Shown: piece after piece, positions 1 to 10,999 of the stretch | How positions within the stretch are numbered: the stretch's first letter is position 1 | How the letters are laid out: every line of letters begins with the position of its first letter | Assembly: GCA_003278535.1 (NCBI GenBank) | Contig: QCEG01000005.1 | Location: 1-64,000 of the forward strand | Reading direction: 5' to 3' | Origin: Prochlorococcus sp. AG-355-N18 | GTDB taxonomy: Bacteria > Cyanobacteriota > Cyanobacteriia > PCC-6307 > Cyanobiaceae | DNA length: 64,000 nt | Notes under the pieces: generated by a model | The model's database searches: none | Told to the model about the DNA's origin: nothing | Seen by the model: only the letters and a program-made list of their open reading frames with translations | Made by a program: the position numbers and the translations under genes

Positions 1-567
1 AGCAGCTTCATTTGAGATTGAATTTTTATCATTATCTTTGCAAGCCATTATAAATTCTGCAGATTCCTCTCCTATTTTTTTCAAAATAGTATTACTACCT
101 TTTGTTAATAAATAATTTGTGTAACTTTTTTCTGATGGATTTATTGATCTTTCGTTAATTGTATTGAATAATTCAGAGCAAATATTTGAGAAGGGAGTTG
201 TTTTTTTTTCTTTTTTATCACTTTGATTAATTTTGATTTCGTTGAAAAAACAACTTTTTTCCCCAGTGTGACAAGCTCCTGAACCATTTTGTTCAATCAA
301 AAGGATTAGTGCATCATTATCGCAGTCGAATCTTATCTGCTTAAGTATTTGGGTACTTCCACTTGTAGCTCCTTTTCTCCAGATCTCGGATCTTGATCTA
401 CTCCAATAATGAACGTTATTGGTTTCAAGTGTCATTGTCAAAGATTCTTTGTTCATCCAAGCAAGCATAAGAATTGATCCGTCAAGCCAATCTTGTGCTA
501 TTGCAGGGATTAATCCATAATTATCAAAGCATAGATCCTCTATCGAAAAATTAGTTGAATAAGTCAT
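1..567 (-). CDS. hisIE: HisIE, phosphoribosyl-AMP cyclohydrolase / phosphoribosyl-ATP pyrophosphatase (3' end cut by window edge)
   Basis: Bifunctional enzyme for steps two and three of histidine synthesis in the cytosol. I translated the minus strand from the ATG at 567 and it stays open for 189 codons to the window edge. The HisI part shows DCDNDALILL near residues 81-90 and the metal-site segment ACHTGEKSCFF near 98-108. After a Lys/Thr linker, the HisE part begins and shows KKIGEESAEF around residues 163-172, a hallmark of the pyrophosphohydrolase helix. The remaining C-terminal helices lie outside the window. It is divergent from the QueD-like gene with only 63 bases between them, so the two promoters must sit close together. 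The assignment is secure; only the end is unseen. Confidence 0.95.
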   Translation of the reverse strand, partial: MTYSTNFSIEDLCFDNYGLIPAIAQDWLDGSILMLAWMNKESLTMTLETNNVHYWSRSRSEIWRKGATSGSTQILKQIRFDCDNDALILLIEQNGSGACHTGEKSCFFNEIKINQSDKKEKKTTPFSNICSELFNTINERSINPSEKSYTNYLLTKGSNTILKKIGEESAEFIMACKDNDKNSISNEAA

Positions 568-630
568 TATGTTCGTTATGTTAAATCCTAATCAATGTGT
601 TTTATTAAAAATTATCCTAACAGTTAATTG

Positions 631-1101
631 ATGTATATTCATTCTCTGAAATTTTCATGCAGCAAAAGTTACGAGGATTTTCCCTGTTCACATAGGCAAT
701 GGCGCCATGAAGGCCACTGCAGATTTGTGCATGGATATTCAAGATCATTCACCTTTTGGTTCACTGCAAAAAAATTAGACCTAAATGGTTTTGTTGTCGA
801 TTTTTCAAGTCTAAAGTCCCTAGAAAATAGACTAAAGGAGCAATTTGACCATACTTTTTTAATAAACAAAGATGACCCTTTGCTGAATTACTGGAAAAAA
901 TTACATGACTTAGATGCTTTAGATCTGAGAATTATGGATAATGTGGGAATGGAGTTCACCTCTGAATTAATTTGGAGATGGGCTAATGAATACTTAAAGG
1001 ATAAGGATAAGGGCAGAACATGTTGTTGGAAAACAGAATCAAAAGAAAATAAATCGAATAAAGCAAGTTATGAGGAAATTCCTGATTGGTTCAAATCTTA
1101 G
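631..1101 (+). CDS. 6-pyruvoyl-tetrahydropterin synthase / QueD-like protein (divergent)
   Basis: A 156-residue protein of the PTPS/QueD superfamily, whose members make 6-carboxy- or 6-pyruvoyl-tetrahydropterin for queuosine or pterin cofactors. I start at the ATG at 631; a TTG directly before it is also possible. Family features seen are C30 followed by RFVHGYS (H34), FVVDFSSLK at 54-62, FDHTFLI with H74, and FTSELIW with E112. Two canonical features look altered. The first zinc-type histidine region reads FSCSKSYEDFP, and the usual HGH is HGY. Substrate is therefore uncertain, and a pterin other than the queuosine precursor is possible. It converges on clpB with a 48-base gap. Confidence 0.75.
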   Translation: MYIHSLKFSCSKSYEDFPCSHRQWRHEGHCRFVHGYSRSFTFWFTAKKLDLNGFVVDFSSLKSLENRLKEQFDHTFLINKDDPLLNYWKKLHDLDALDLRIMDNVGMEFTSELIWRWANEYLKDKDKGRTCCWKTESKENKSNKASYEEIPDWFKS

Positions 1102-1149
1102 ATTAAAGTTGTTAATTTTAAAGTCATATAGGATTCTTTAATTAGATAT

Positions 1150-3732
1150 TTAATCAACATTTATCTCTCCATTAATCAGATAAATATTAATCTCGTCTTT
1201 ATTAAGGTAATGATTATTCAATATATTATTTGAAATTTTTGTCTCAATTTGTTTTTGAATAATTCTTTTTAAAGGCCTTGCACCATAAGCATGATCGAAA
1301 CTATTTTCGACAAGTTGGTTAATTGCTTCATCCGTAATTTTGAATTTTAAGTTTTTTTTGTTAAGTCTTTTTTCTAAATCTTGAAGCTGGATTTTTGCAA
1401 TTTCTTTTATGTCATTTAATTCTAAATTATTAAAAATAACTATTTCATCAAGTCGATTTAAAAACTCAGGCTTGAAAAATTTTTTAATTTCATTATCTAC
1501 AACTTTTTTAATTTCATTTGTATCTTCTTTTCTAACTGATAAATCATTTATTGATTGACTTCCTAAATTACTTGTGAGAACAATGATTGAATTTTTGAAA
1601 TTTATTGTACGACCTTGACCATCAGTAATGATTCCATCATCAAGAACCTGTAAGAGAATATCTAAAATATCTTTGTGAGCTTTCTCTATTTCATCTAGGA
1701 GTATTAATGAATAAGGATTTTTACGTACGGCTTCAGTTAGTTGACCGCCTGATTCGAAACCTAAATATCCAGGAGGCGCACCTATAATTTTGCTCACTGA
1801 ATGCTTTTCCATATATTCAGACATATCCAGTCTTGTAATTGAAGAATTTGAATCGAATATTATTTTGGCTGTTACTTTACTTAGCTCTGTTTTCCCAACA
1901 CCAGTTGGACCTAAAAAGAGAAAACTGGCTAATGGCTTGCTTGGATCATTTAGACCAGTCCTTGATCTCTTAATGGAATCTGCAACTGCCCTAATTGCAC
2001 TATCTTGACCAATAATTTTTTCTTTTAGGATTGACTCGAGACTCAAGAGTTTATCTTTTTCTGATTGGTTTAAGTTCTGAACTGGAATAGAGGTCCACTT
2101 TGAGACAACTTCTGCGATATCATCAAATGTTACCTCTTGTCTTAAAAGACTTGTATCTCCATTTTTTTGAGAATTTACTAGGGAATCACTTTTTTCTTTC
2201 AATTTTTTTTGCAAAGAATTTAAAGTTCCAAATTCTAATTCTGCTGCTTTGTTGAGGTCAAAACTTCTTTTGGCTTGATCTATTTGCAATTGAACAGATT
2301 CAATTTCTTCTTTTATGGTGCTAATCTCATCAATTTCATCTTTTTCTTTTTTCCATTGAGCGCCTAATTCTGCCTGTTTATCTTTAAGGGATATAAGTTC
2401 ATTATTGATTTTTTTTAATCTTTCTATAGAAAAATCATCTGTTTCTCTTTTTAAAGATAATTTTTCCATCTCAAACTGTAGAACTTTTCGATCAATTTCA
2501 TCAATTTCTTCAGGTTTGGAAGTTATGACCATATTTAATCTTGAGGCTGCTTCATCGATTAGATCTATTGCTTTGTCAGGAAGAAATCTATCGTTAATAT
2601 ATCTTTCGCTAAGGGTTGCAGCAGCAACTAAAGCATTGTCAGAAATTCTCACACTATGATGAACTTCGTATCTTTCCCTCAATCCTCTTAAAATTGATAC
2701 AGTATCATCTATTGAAGGAGCATCAACTTTTATTTTTTGAAATCTTCGTTCTAAAGCAGGATCTTTTTCTATATTTTGTTTATGTTCATTAGTAGTTGTA
2801 GCACCAATACATCTAAGTTCCCCCCTCGCAAGCATTGGTTTTAATAGGTTGCTTGCATCTAAAGAACCTCCACTAGCGCCTGCACCAACTACTGTATGAA
2901 TTTCATCAATAAAAAGAATAATCTTACCGTCTGATTCTTTCACTCTCTTTAGAATATTTTTTATTCTTTCTTCAAATTCTCCACGATATTTTGCTCCAGC
3001 TAAAAGTAGACCCATATCTAATGAAATTAGTTTCCTATCTTGTAGCGCAGAAGGTACATCGCCATTAATAATTCTTTGAGCTAACCCTTCTACAATGGCT
3101 GTTTTCCCAACCCCAGGTTCTCCAATAAGAACTGGATTATTTTTTGTTCGTCTACTCAATATTTGAATTGTTCTTCTAATCTCTTCATCCCTACCAATAA
3201 CAGGGTCTAAAATACCATCTCGTGCAGATTGAGTTAGATCAATACCATATTTTTCCAGAGACTCATTAGAACTATTAAACTCATTTTTTACTGCCGGATC
3301 TAACTTCATTTTCTTTATAATTTCAAGAAATTCTGGAATACCTTTTTGATTTAAAATTTGAAATCCATATTTATCATCATAAGTGAAACCGTAAACTAAG
3401 TGTTCTGTTGATATCACTACATCATTTAAAGTATTTTTAATATCATTCGCCTTCAAAAATATTTTGTAAAGAGTATCCCCAATATATAAATTATCTTGTT
3501 TATTTTTCATTTTTGCCTTCGCATTTAATGAAGAAATTATTTCCCTCTCAAGATCTTTTAGATTTACATTATTTTTTTTTAAAATCTTTTTTGTAATTTT
3601 GTCATTTTTTATAAGAGATAATAATAAATTATCAGAGTCTACATTTTGTTGATAATTTTTATAAGCAATTTCTTTGGCAAAAATAAAACAGTCCCAAGCA
3701 GAATTTGAGAATTCGCTTGGAACTATTTTCAT
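1150..3732 (-). CDS. clpB: ClpB, AAA+ disaggregase chaperone
   Basis: A hexameric ATP-driven disaggregase that rescues aggregated proteins with DnaK. The 860-residue product has the full family layout: an N-terminal Clp_N domain (about 1-145), a first AAA+ module with Walker [10 protein letters not shown] near residue 202, a coiled-coil middle domain (about 400-520) rich in Glu and Lys, and a second AAA+ module with GPTGVGKTE near 606, followed by the C-terminal small domain. The coiled-coil middle domain separates ClpB from ClpC and ClpA. A TTG lies one codon upstream, but the ATG at 3732 gives [10 protein letters not shown] and is preferred. The N domain is quite divergent and Lys/Asn-rich, in keeping with the low-GC genome. 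It follows petE on the same strand with a 67-base gap. Confidence 0.95.
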   Translation of the reverse strand: MKIVPSEFSNSAWDCFIFAKEIAYKNYQQNVDSDNLLLSLIKNDKITKKILKKNNVNLKDLEREIISSLNAKAKMKNKQDNLYIGDTLYKIFLKANDIKNTLNDVVISTEHLVYGFTYDDKYGFQILNQKGIPEFLEIIKKMKLDPAVKNEFNSSNESLEKYGIDLTQSARDGILDPVIGRDEEIRRTIQILSRRTKNNPVLIGEPGVGKTAIVEGLAQRIINGDVPSALQDRKLISLDMGLLLAGAKYRGEFEERIKNILKRVKESDGKIILFIDEIHTVVGAGASGGSLDASNLLKPMLARGELRCIGATTTNEHKQNIEKDPALERRFQKIKVDAPSIDDTVSILRGLRERYEVHHSVRISDNALVAAATLSERYINDRFLPDKAIDLIDEAASRLNMVITSKPEEIDEIDRKVLQFEMEKLSLKRETDDFSIERLKKINNELISLKDKQAELGAQWKKEKDEIDEISTIKEEIESVQLQIDQAKRSFDLNKAAELEFGTLNSLQKKLKEKSDSLVNSQKNGDTSLLRQEVTFDDIAEVVSKWTSIPVQNLNQSEKDKLLSLESILKEKIIGQDSAIRAVADSIKRSRTGLNDPSKPLASFLFLGPTGVGKTELSKVTAKIIFDSNSSITRLDMSEYMEKHSVSKIIGAPPGYLGFESGGQLTEAVRKNPYSLILLDEIEKAHKDILDILLQVLDDGIITDGQGRTINFKNSIIVLTSNLGSQSINDLSVRKEDTNEIKKVVDNEIKKFFKPEFLNRLDEIVIFNNLELNDIKEIAKIQLQDLEKRLNKKNLKFKITDEAINQLVENSFDHAYGARPLKRIIQKQIETKISNNILNNHYLNKDEINIYLINGEINVD

Positions 3733-3799
3733 CAATCAAAATTTGGGTATGACAGTAATAGATATTAAGTCAAAAAGTGTGTTTAACTATTTCAAAGAT

Positions 3800-4150
3800 T
3801 TACTCAACAACTACTTTACCTACCATTCCAGCTCCTCTGTGTGGCTCGCAATAGTAATCATAAGTTCCAGCAGTATCAAATGTTTCTTCCCAAGACTCTC
3901 CTGGAGCAAAAGCTAGGTCCGCATGACTTAATTCCTCATGCCCATCAAAAACAGCATTGTGAGGGGCAAGTTTATTATTGACGAATTTAACTGTATCACC
4001 AGCACTAATGGTTACTGTACTTGGTTCAAATGCAAGCATTCCAGCATCTGTTCCAAGTTTTACTTCAACAGTCTTAGCTGAAACTGATGAAATACCTAAA
4101 CCTAGAGTTAAAACTATTGCAAATAACCCTGCAAAGATTGAACGTAACAT
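3800..4150 (-). CDS. petE: Plastocyanin precursor
   Basis: Small blue copper protein that carries electrons from cytochrome b6f to photosystem I in the thylakoid lumen. The 116-residue precursor begins with a hydrophobic signal peptide ending in SSVSA, with probable cleavage after residue 25. The copper ligands are all present: H64 in APHNAVF, then C101, H104 and M109 in [11 protein letters not shown]. The mature length of about 91 residues is slightly short of the usual 97-105. It stands alone between clpB and the epimerase gene, all on the minus strand, with gaps of 58-67 bases. Its own promoter is expected but I could not identify one with confidence. Confidence 0.97.
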   Translation of the reverse strand: MLRSIFAGLFAIVLTLGLGISSVSAKTVEVKLGTDAGMLAFEPSTVTISAGDTVKFVNNKLAPHNAVFDGHEELSHADLAFAPGESWEETFDTAGTYDYYCEPHRGAGMVGKVVVE

Positions 4151-4208
4151 AATAAAAATTTCTTATTTATACATATTACAAGGCTTTGGTAACCTAACTG
4201 CGAGAATT

Positions 4209-5192
4209 TTAACTGTTATTACAACTTGGTAACTTTGATAACCTTAAAATATCATTCAGTGACTTGGCATGACTTTTAAGTTTAAAAGTCTCAGGATTAG
4301 TGATGGGGACATGATTAAAGTCATATTTTTTGATACTGAAGCTATCCCAAGGAGTAGTTTGGATAGGGAGAATTCTTAATAATATTTTTAGAATTTTTTT
4401 TGTAAGCGGTATCGCAAAAAATCTCCTCATATTATGTTTCTTTAAAAGTGTAATTATGGCATCATCAATTGAAATGAATTTTTGACCTAGCACAAATTTT
4501 CTAAAGCCTTTGTATTGATCTTCTTTATGATTTTTAATTAGAAACCCGCAAATCTGGGCGATATCATTTGCGTGTATAAAGTGAAATTTAGAATCGAGTT
4601 TTAAAAATCTTGCTAACCAAAGCCATTTCCCAATTTCTTTCAAACCACTAGTTAAATAACTCACGGGATATTTACTTTTTTTTCCAAGATTCCCTCCAAA
4701 AACCAAGGTAGGGAAAACAGCGAATGTTTTTTCTGCAAATGAGCTTTCTCTAAGTCTCTGGAAACATTCATATTTTGTTTGAATGTACTCTGTTCCATAA
4801 ATCAATGATTCCCTCATTAATTCTGTTTGGGTATCAAGAATACTAGCTGTTGAAAAATAAATAATCTTTTCTAACTTTTCAATATCAAGCATTTCTAGTA
4901 ATTCTTCAAAAGCTTTAATATTTACTTCATAGGCTCTTTTGGGATCTCCCCAGGCTGTAGCGGTATGTATTAGGTAATTAATTTGACTAATTTCCTTTTT
5001 ATACCTAATTGATTCCCTGATATCGCACACCATTAACTTGACTTTTTTATTTTCTTGAACAGAAATTGGTAACTTACTTTTGTCTCTTACCATGAGATAA
5101 AGCCTGAATTTTGTGTTTTTCAAAAACCAATCAACTAAATATTGGCCAACACATCCATTAGCGCCTGTTATTAATAAGTTTTTATATCCCAA
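4209..5192 (-). CDS. NAD-dependent epimerase/dehydratase (extended SDR)
   Basis: Extended short-chain dehydrogenase/reductase of 327 residues. The N-terminal Rossmann motif TGANGCVG has glycines at 10, 13 and 16. The active-site Y136-x-x-x-K140 lies in YIQTK, with a Ser/Thr patch STAS about twenty residues earlier. The family acts on nucleotide sugars, or on flavonoid- and chlorophyll-like ketones; no substrate can be deduced from sequence. The start is a TTG at 5192: no ATG occurs in frame between it and the overlapping hemE coding sequence, and this start puts the glycine motif at the usual place. It lies 8 bases after hemE on the same strand, so the two are probably co-transcribed. Confidence 0.8.
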   Translation of the reverse strand: MGYKNLLITGANGCVGQYLVDWFLKNTKFRLYLMVRDKSKLPISVQENKKVKLMVCDIRESIRYKKEISQINYLIHTATAWGDPKRAYEVNIKAFEELLEMLDIEKLEKIIYFSTASILDTQTELMRESLIYGTEYIQTKYECFQRLRESSFAEKTFAVFPTLVFGGNLGKKSKYPVSYLTSGLKEIGKWLWLARFLKLDSKFHFIHANDIAQICGFLIKNHKEDQYKGFRKFVLGQKFISIDDAIITLLKKHNMRRFFAIPLTKKILKILLRILPIQTTPWDSFSIKKYDFNHVPITNPETFKLKSHAKSLNDILRLSKLPSCNNS

Positions 5193-5200
5193 GACTTTGA

Positions 5201-6241
5201 CTAGTAAGTGAGTTTTTTTCCATGTTCAAAAAATGTTTGAGCATTTTCTTCTGGAGTCCCAGGTAAAATCCCATGACCCAAGTTAAGAATATATTTCCTA
5301 TCTTTAATTTTATTGAAAGTATTATCTATCCTTTCTTTTATTGATTCTTCGTTTCCGAATAAAATGCCAGGGTCAACATTACCTTGAATTCCAACCCCCC
5401 TGGGGATTCTTTTACAAGCCTCTTCAATATCTACTGTCCAGTCTAATGAGATTATATCTACTCCAGTTTTTGCCATCCTTTCCAGTACCCCAGCACTTCC
5501 TGAAATGTAAAGAATTATCGGTGTTTCAGGGTATTCCGATTTTACAATTTCAATAACTTTTTTTTGATATGGCCCAGCAAAGATATCGTAATCTTGTGGA
5601 CTTAGTTGGCCTGCCCATGAATCAAAAATTTGTACTACTTGCGCTCCAGATTTTATTTGATACTTAAGATATTCACCAATAGATTTTGCAAAATGATCAA
5701 GAAGTTTATGAAGTAAATCTGGTTCATTAAAAGCCATTGATTTTATTAAAGAATAATTTTTACTGCTTTTACCTTCAACTACATATGCAGCAAGAGTCCA
5801 AGGTGCGCCAACAAAACCTAAAACTGTTGCCTCATTATTCACATCTTTTTTTAGTGAAGTAAGAACTTGTCCAACAAAACCTAAACTCTCACTTGGATTT
5901 AATTCTTTTAAATTTTCTACCTGGTTAAGGGTTCTTATTGGGTCCTCAATAATTGGACCTTTACTTTCTATTATTTCAAAATTTATTCCCATCCCTGGAA
6001 GAGGTGTAAGAATATCTGAAAAAAGGATCACACCATCCGGTTTGAATGCATGAAAAGGTTGCATTGAAATCTCATATGATAGTTCTGGATTCTCAGACCT
6101 CTCTCTAAAGCTTGGGTAACGCTCCCTTAAATCTCTATAGATTTTCATATATCTTCCTGCTTGCCTCATCATCCATACAGGAGGCCTATTTACTTTTTTA
6201 CCTAGTGCGGCAGAGAGTAGTAGTGGTAAATCTTGACCCAT
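5201..6241 (-). CDS. hemE: Uroporphyrinogen decarboxylase
   Basis: Converts uroporphyrinogen III to coproporphyrinogen III by removing four carboxyl groups, a shared step of heme and chlorophyll synthesis. The 346-residue length is typical. The signature [10 protein letters not shown] lies at residues 23-32, with the substrate-binding Arg pair at R26 and R30, and the second signature [12 protein letters not shown] lies near 142-153. The C-terminal part carries [16 protein letters not shown], including the conserved His of the active site. It is the first gene of a probable hemE-epimerase pair and follows a 116-base AT-rich gap after glgB. Confidence 0.97.
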   Translation of the reverse strand: MGQDLPLLLSAALGKKVNRPPVWMMRQAGRYMKIYRDLRERYPSFRERSENPELSYEISMQPFHAFKPDGVILFSDILTPLPGMGINFEIIESKGPIIEDPIRTLNQVENLKELNPSESLGFVGQVLTSLKKDVNNEATVLGFVGAPWTLAAYVVEGKSSKNYSLIKSMAFNEPDLLHKLLDHFAKSIGEYLKYQIKSGAQVVQIFDSWAGQLSPQDYDIFAGPYQKKVIEIVKSEYPETPIILYISGSAGVLERMAKTGVDIISLDWTVDIEEACKRIPRGVGIQGNVDPGILFGNEESIKERIDNTFNKIKDRKYILNLGHGILPGTPEENAQTFFEHGKKLTY

Positions 6242-6357
6242 TTTTCAATTCAATATTTTTAAAAAAATTAAAATCCAACTTAAAAATCTTACAATGTAAA
6301 GCAGAGTAAAAGCGTTATATGAACATTTATATGAAGCACTTAATTAAATGAGCCTTC

Positions 6358-8622
6358 TTATTTTTTTGATTGATGTTTGAAGATACTCACGCTTAATGGG
6401 GGCAAAGCAAGTTCTAGAGCATTTTGATAATCATGAATATTGTAATTTATAGTTTCTTTACCGCCCATATTTCCTTTGTTACTGCCCCCGTATCTAGAGC
6501 TATCTGAATTAAATATTTCTTTATAGAATCCTTCCACAGGAACACCTACTTTGTATGACCCATGAGTATTAGGTGTAAAGTTAGCAATAACAACAAGCCA
6601 CTCATTAGTATCGTTTTCTCTTCTCATGAAACTTATAACCGAATTAGATTTGTCATTACAATCAATCCATTGGAATCCATAAGGATCAAAGTCATTTTTC
6701 CATAATGAAGGTTCGTTTTTATAAAGAACGTTGAGGTCATCAATTAAGTTTCTAATACCTTTGTGAGGCTCAAATTCTAGTAACTCCCATTGAAGATCAT
6801 CCCAAACATTCCATTCTTGTCTTTGCCCAAATTCCATTCCCATAAATATCGTTTTTTTACCAGGGTGGGTCCACATATAAGTAAGTAATGCTCGAGTATT
6901 TGCATATTTCTTCCAGTCATCGCCAGGCATTTTATGTAAAAGATGACTTTTTCCATGAACAACCTCATCATGACTAAGTGCAAGCATAAAGTTCTCTGTA
7001 TAGTTATACGTAATTGAGAAAGTCACACTATTTTGATGGAATTGCCTAAACCAAGGATCTATTTCAAAATAATCAAGCATATCGTGCATCCATCCCATAT
7101 TCCATTTCAAGTTAAACCCTAGCCCTCCCATGTCAGTTGGTTTGGTTACCATTGGCCAAGTTGTTGATTCTTCTGCAATAGAAAGTGCACCTGGGAAGTG
7201 CTGGAAGAGTACATGATTAGCCTGTTGAAGAAATTTAACGGCTTCTATATTTTCATTCCCACCATTTTCATTGGGTATCCATTCTCCATCTGGACGTAGA
7301 TAATCTCTGTAAAGCATTGAAGCTACAGCATCTACTCTTATGCCATCAATATGAAACTCTTCAAACCAATAAACTAGGTTGGCTACTAAGAAATTTCTTA
7401 CTTCGTTTCTGCTGTAATTAAATATTAGGGTTCCCCATTCTTTGTGTTCACCTATGCGTGAATCTCCATGTTCATAAAGATGGCAACCATCAAAAAATGC
7501 TAAACCATGCTTATCTTTTGGAAAATGACCAGGCACCCAATCAAGAATTACGCCAATGCCCTCTTCATGACATTTATTTACAAACTGTCTAAATTCATTT
7601 GGGGTGCCAAATCTACTTGTTGGTGCATACCAGCCTGTAACTTGGTATCCCCATGAACCATCGAAAGGATGTTCAGATATTGGCATTAGTTCAATATGAG
7701 TGAAGCCTCTCTCTTTTACGTAGGGGATGAGTTTCTCGGTTAATTCTGGATAAGTTAATAATCTTGTTCCAGGTTTTAAATCGGCTGCAGGCACTGGGTC
7801 TCTTGGTTCACCATTGCACTCCAAATATTTATTTTCTGTTGATTCATGGAGCCAACTTCCTAAATGCATTTCATAAACTGAAATTGGCTTGTTAATTTGA
7901 CTAGAAGAATCTCTATTTGAAATCCAAGAACTATCATTCCAATTAAAGTTTTTCAATTTTGAAACTATTGAACCATTTTGAGGTCTGATTTCATGAAGGA
8001 AACCATATGGATCAGCTTTCTCATAAATATGACCTTGTTGTGTTCTTATTTCGTATTTATATGTGTCCCCCTCTTGCATTTTTGGCATGAATAGTTCCCA
8101 AATCCCCCCTAATCTTTTTTGCATTGGATGATGTCTTCCATCCCAAGAATTTGTATCTCCAATTATCGAGATTGATTTTGCATTTGGAGCCCAAATGCAA
8201 AACATGACTCCTTTTTGATTCTTTTCTTCAATGAGATGTGCTCCCATTTTTTCCCAAATATGATGATGATTACCCTCTGCAAAAAGATGTCTATCAACTT
8301 CTCCCATCCATTCTTCTCTATATGACCAAGGGTCATGTTGTGTATGTTTGATCCCTCCTCGTGAAATATTTATTTCGTAATTAGAATTCGGGTTTTCAGG
8401 CAGAATAGCTTCAAAAAGCCATTTATGGTTTATGCTGTCCGCTTTATAGGTATTTTTTTTAAAAATTATCTTAACTTCGTCGGCTTCAGGCATCCATACC
8501 CTAATTACCCATTGTTCTGCATAAAAATGAGGACCTAGTATTTTTAATGGATTATCATTGCAACAATTTTCTAGGTTGATAGCTTCTGATTTAATCCAGT
8601 CTGCTTGAATTGTTTCGATCAT
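6358..8622 (-). CDS. glgB: 1,4-alpha-glucan (glycogen) branching enzyme
   Basis: Introduces alpha-1,6 branches into glycogen. The 754-residue protein has an N-terminal CBM48-type region, then a second beta-sandwich with [20 protein letters not shown], then a GH13 barrel. Catalytic residues are visible: the nucleophile Asp in [10 protein letters not shown] (near 431), the acid Glu in SIAEESTTW (near 482) and the transition-state Asp in [10 protein letters not shown] (near 551). The C-terminal all-beta domain ends in [10 protein letters not shown]. The start is an ATG at 8622. It forms a glycogen set with glgA further along in this window; the two are not in one operon. Confidence 0.97.
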   Translation of the reverse strand: MIETIQADWIKSEAINLENCCNDNPLKILGPHFYAEQWVIRVWMPEADEVKIIFKKNTYKADSINHKWLFEAILPENPNSNYEINISRGGIKHTQHDPWSYREEWMGEVDRHLFAEGNHHHIWEKMGAHLIEEKNQKGVMFCIWAPNAKSISIIGDTNSWDGRHHPMQKRLGGIWELFMPKMQEGDTYKYEIRTQQGHIYEKADPYGFLHEIRPQNGSIVSKLKNFNWNDSSWISNRDSSSQINKPISVYEMHLGSWLHESTENKYLECNGEPRDPVPAADLKPGTRLLTYPELTEKLIPYVKERGFTHIELMPISEHPFDGSWGYQVTGWYAPTSRFGTPNEFRQFVNKCHEEGIGVILDWVPGHFPKDKHGLAFFDGCHLYEHGDSRIGEHKEWGTLIFNYSRNEVRNFLVANLVYWFEEFHIDGIRVDAVASMLYRDYLRPDGEWIPNENGGNENIEAVKFLQQANHVLFQHFPGALSIAEESTTWPMVTKPTDMGGLGFNLKWNMGWMHDMLDYFEIDPWFRQFHQNSVTFSITYNYTENFMLALSHDEVVHGKSHLLHKMPGDDWKKYANTRALLTYMWTHPGKKTIFMGMEFGQRQEWNVWDDLQWELLEFEPHKGIRNLIDDLNVLYKNEPSLWKNDFDPYGFQWIDCNDKSNSVISFMRRENDTNEWLVVIANFTPNTHGSYKVGVPVEGFYKEIFNSDSSRYGGSNKGNMGGKETINYNIHDYQNALELALPPLSVSIFKHQSKK

Positions 8623-8674
8623 GACTGGTAGATATTAACGATTAATAATATCAAATGATTAACCAAAAAAATAA

Positions 8675-10255
8675 TTATTTATTAAAAAAAGGGGTCATTT
8701 TCATAAATGTTTTATCAAGGCTAAAACTTAGAGTAATAACTTTATGATTTGCTGAAGGCGATCCAACATTTCCCTCCCCATATCCTGGATTAACTCCAAT
8801 AGCGGGATAAGCTGCTGCAGATATAGATAAGCGAAGCTTGCTATCTTTATTCAAACAAATATTTGTTGGTTGCATTGTGATTTGATAAATGCATTCTTGA
8901 TTTATTTTGGAGTTTTTAACTCTTAAGAATCCAGTTGAAAATTGATTCACCTTTTCATTACCTTCTTCAACTAGAGATAAAGCAAGGCATATATCGAAAT
9001 TGGGCTGATCACTTTTTACTTGAATTTCTAATTTGGGAACTCCTTTTAAATATTGATCTTCTTCAAAAGAATTGGTTTGAAAAACACCTACATCCGGGCG
9101 TTTATCAATAATACTTCTATTAAACTTCCCTGGATTTGGACCTAAATGGCCACCGTCAGATGGAGTAGGTCTCCACGGGTCATTAACAATTGTGAACCAT
9201 CCTGATCCTTTTGAATTTATGGTCAGACTTCCATCTTCAACCTCTACATTCGCAGTGCCATCGCTTTTGAGCCCAAAAATAAATTCAGGGTGAAATTTAT
9301 TATCTAATTCTTCCCATTTATTTAATGAAATATTCCATATTTTTTTCTCGTTTTTAAAATTCTTAGAATTAAATTTTTCATCTGATTTTAAATGTTTATC
9401 AAAAAATTTTAATAAAGATTCTTGTGATCCCTCCCACCAATTTAGATGTGTCGCATTCCCAATAATAATCTCTGGGCTTCCACCAGCTTCTTTAGATTTT
9501 TTATAAAGATCAAAGGCACCTTTTAAATGTGGATCCCAAAGTCCTCCAATAATTAACATAGGTTGTGTAATCCATGTTGAAATTGGTTTAAATTCTTCAA
9601 ATGGGCGAGCATTATTTAAATTTTTAAGCCATTGCAAAACAAAGCTATTAGGATCATATTTTTTTAAAGTATCAATTCCTTCCCTTAAATAACTTTTATT
9701 TTCTAAGGCTAATCTTATCTTTTCCCACTCGAGCAATTTATTTTCCCTTTTCATTTTTAATGCTGCAATTTGAAGTCCCCATGCAATATTGTTATGCCAC
9801 CAATATGCTCCTCCATCTGAGCACCAATGATCCTTAATATTCATCCCAGTCATTGCTGGAGATAAACAATCGGGCGGCTTTGAATTTAATTCACCAGTTA
9901 GTTGAGTAAATCCTTGATATGAAAAACCATATAAGCCAAGTTTCCCATTGCATTCTTTTAGAGACCTTACCCATTCATGTGTTTCTGAAGTATCGCTAGC
10001 TTCTTGAGAAAAACCATTAAAAACTCCTTCAGAAGAACCCATACCTCTAACATCTTGAATTATTACCATATACCCTTTGGAAGCCCACCATGCTGGGTGA
10101 GAATAGGTAATAGTTGAAGCTATTTCCCTGCCATATGGTTGTCTCATCAATAATGCAGGCCATGGCCCAATACTATTAGGTAACCAAATCCTAGATATAA
10201 GTTTTACTCCATCTCTAAGTATTAGAGACTTGTCAAACCATCTCGAACTAGACAT
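8675..10255 (-). CDS. CocE/NonD-family hydrolase (X-Pro dipeptidyl-peptidase-like, S15)
   Basis: Alpha/beta-hydrolase of 526 residues of the CocE/NonD family. The nucleophile Ser112 lies in YGFSYQG. The acid is probably the Asp in GGLWDPHLKG and the base the His in NATHLNWW. The oxyanion region reads MRQPYGRE near 38-44, and the segment VIIQDVRGMGSSEG is typical. The C-terminal third is the jelly-roll domain of the family, with PWRPTPSDGGHLGP near its start. Members cleave esters or acyl-amino acid bonds, so the substrate is unknown. There is no signal peptide, so it is probably cytosolic. It lies 52 bases upstream of glgB on the same strand and just after a small secreted protein gene. Confidence 0.88.
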   Translation of the reverse strand: MSSSRWFDKSLILRDGVKLISRIWLPNSIGPWPALLMRQPYGREIASTITYSHPAWWASKGYMVIIQDVRGMGSSEGVFNGFSQEASDTSETHEWVRSLKECNGKLGLYGFSYQGFTQLTGELNSKPPDCLSPAMTGMNIKDHWCSDGGAYWWHNNIAWGLQIAALKMKRENKLLEWEKIRLALENKSYLREGIDTLKKYDPNSFVLQWLKNLNNARPFEEFKPISTWITQPMLIIGGLWDPHLKGAFDLYKKSKEAGGSPEIIIGNATHLNWWEGSQESLLKFFDKHLKSDEKFNSKNFKNEKKIWNISLNKWEELDNKFHPEFIFGLKSDGTANVEVEDGSLTINSKGSGWFTIVNDPWRPTPSDGGHLGPNPGKFNRSIIDKRPDVGVFQTNSFEEDQYLKGVPKLEIQVKSDQPNFDICLALSLVEEGNEKVNQFSTGFLRVKNSKINQECIYQITMQPTNICLNKDSKLRLSISAAAYPAIGVNPGYGEGNVGSPSANHKVITLSFSLDKTFMKMTPFFNK

Positions 10256-10262
10256 TTAGGCT

Positions 10263-10529
10263 TTAGATAATGTCTGGGCAGTGCAGCCCAATGACGTAAA
10301 TAGAAAAGATTTCTGCGTTAACGGGAGTTAACTTTTTTTTGTTTGATACATACTTTATAGCTTTATCTGAACTAGCTGAAATGCCTTTTGAATTAAACTC
10401 TCTAAACTTATTACACAAATTCTTAGCTTCGTTTGGATTCTTTTTTACAGTTTCCAATAAGTTAGATTGACTTAAAACAGGGTAAAAGATGTTGGAAAAC
10501 AAAAATAAAAAAATTAATAGAGGTTTCAT
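10263..10529 (-). CDS. Small secreted protein of unknown function
   Basis: An 88-residue protein that I do not recognise. I start at the ATG at 10529; a GTG two codons upstream would add only two residues. The first 20 or so residues are strongly hydrophobic and end at VLSQS, which looks like a Sec signal peptide. The mature part has two cysteines (one in KNLCNKF, one in GLHCPDI near the end) that could form a disulfide in the periplasm or lumen. Small two-Cys secreted proteins of this type are common in marine picocyanobacteria. It ends 7 bases before the CocE-type hydrolase start, so it is probably in the same transcript. Confidence 0.7.
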   Translation of the reverse strand: MKPLLIFLFLFSNIFYPVLSQSNLLETVKKNPNEAKNLCNKFREFNSKGISASSDKAIKYVSNKKKLTPVNAEIFSIYVIGLHCPDII

Positions 10530-10569
10530 TATCACTAACTTTCTTTAAATTCTACATTAAAAAATTTTT

Positions 10570-10989
10570 TTATCCAAGATTTCCAATAGATTTGTCGATT
10601 TGACTAGCTTTTTTAATCCATTCTTTTAAGGTAGAAAAAGTTGTATCTGTCTCAGTTTTTACTCTAAGAATTCTTTCCAATCTACCAATTTTGCGTTCTA
10701 ATTCGTAAGGGGTAGATAGTGATAATGATTTCAGAGAAGATATACCGCAATGTAAAAGTAGATATGCTTGCGGTGGAGAAATTCCAATTTCTTTTTTAAA
10801 AATAGCTATAGCTCTAATTTTCTTTAGATTATTCAATGTACAAAGTGAAGATTTTCTTTGAATCTCATTTATATCTAAGTCCGAAAGATTACTTAATTTT
10901 TCACAGTCAGTTAGATTATTTTGAATAAAAAAAGATTTCTCATGTCTAAAGTTAGTCGGCAAAAAATCTAAAAAGGCTTTACTTTCCAT
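10570..10989 (-). CDS. DUF4332-type helix-hairpin-helix protein
   Basis: A 139-residue soluble protein that resembles the cyanobacterial DUF4332 family, which has helix-hairpin-helix-like repeats. The pattern is visible as repeated short helices with leucine and a glycine turn, for example ISPPQAYLLLHCGISSLKSL followed by STPYELERKIGRLERIL. Such repeats often contact nucleic acids or proteins, but the role of this family is unknown. The start is the ATG at 10989. It sits between the Ycf51 gene (10-base gap) and the small secreted protein, on the same strand. Confidence 0.65.
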   Translation of the reverse strand: MESKAFLDFLPTNFRHEKSFFIQNNLTDCEKLSNLSDLDINEIQRKSSLCTLNNLKKIRAIAIFKKEIGISPPQAYLLLHCGISSLKSLSLSTPYELERKIGRLERILRVKTETDTTFSTLKEWIKKASQIDKSIGNLG

Positions 10990-10999
10990 TTTTTACAGA

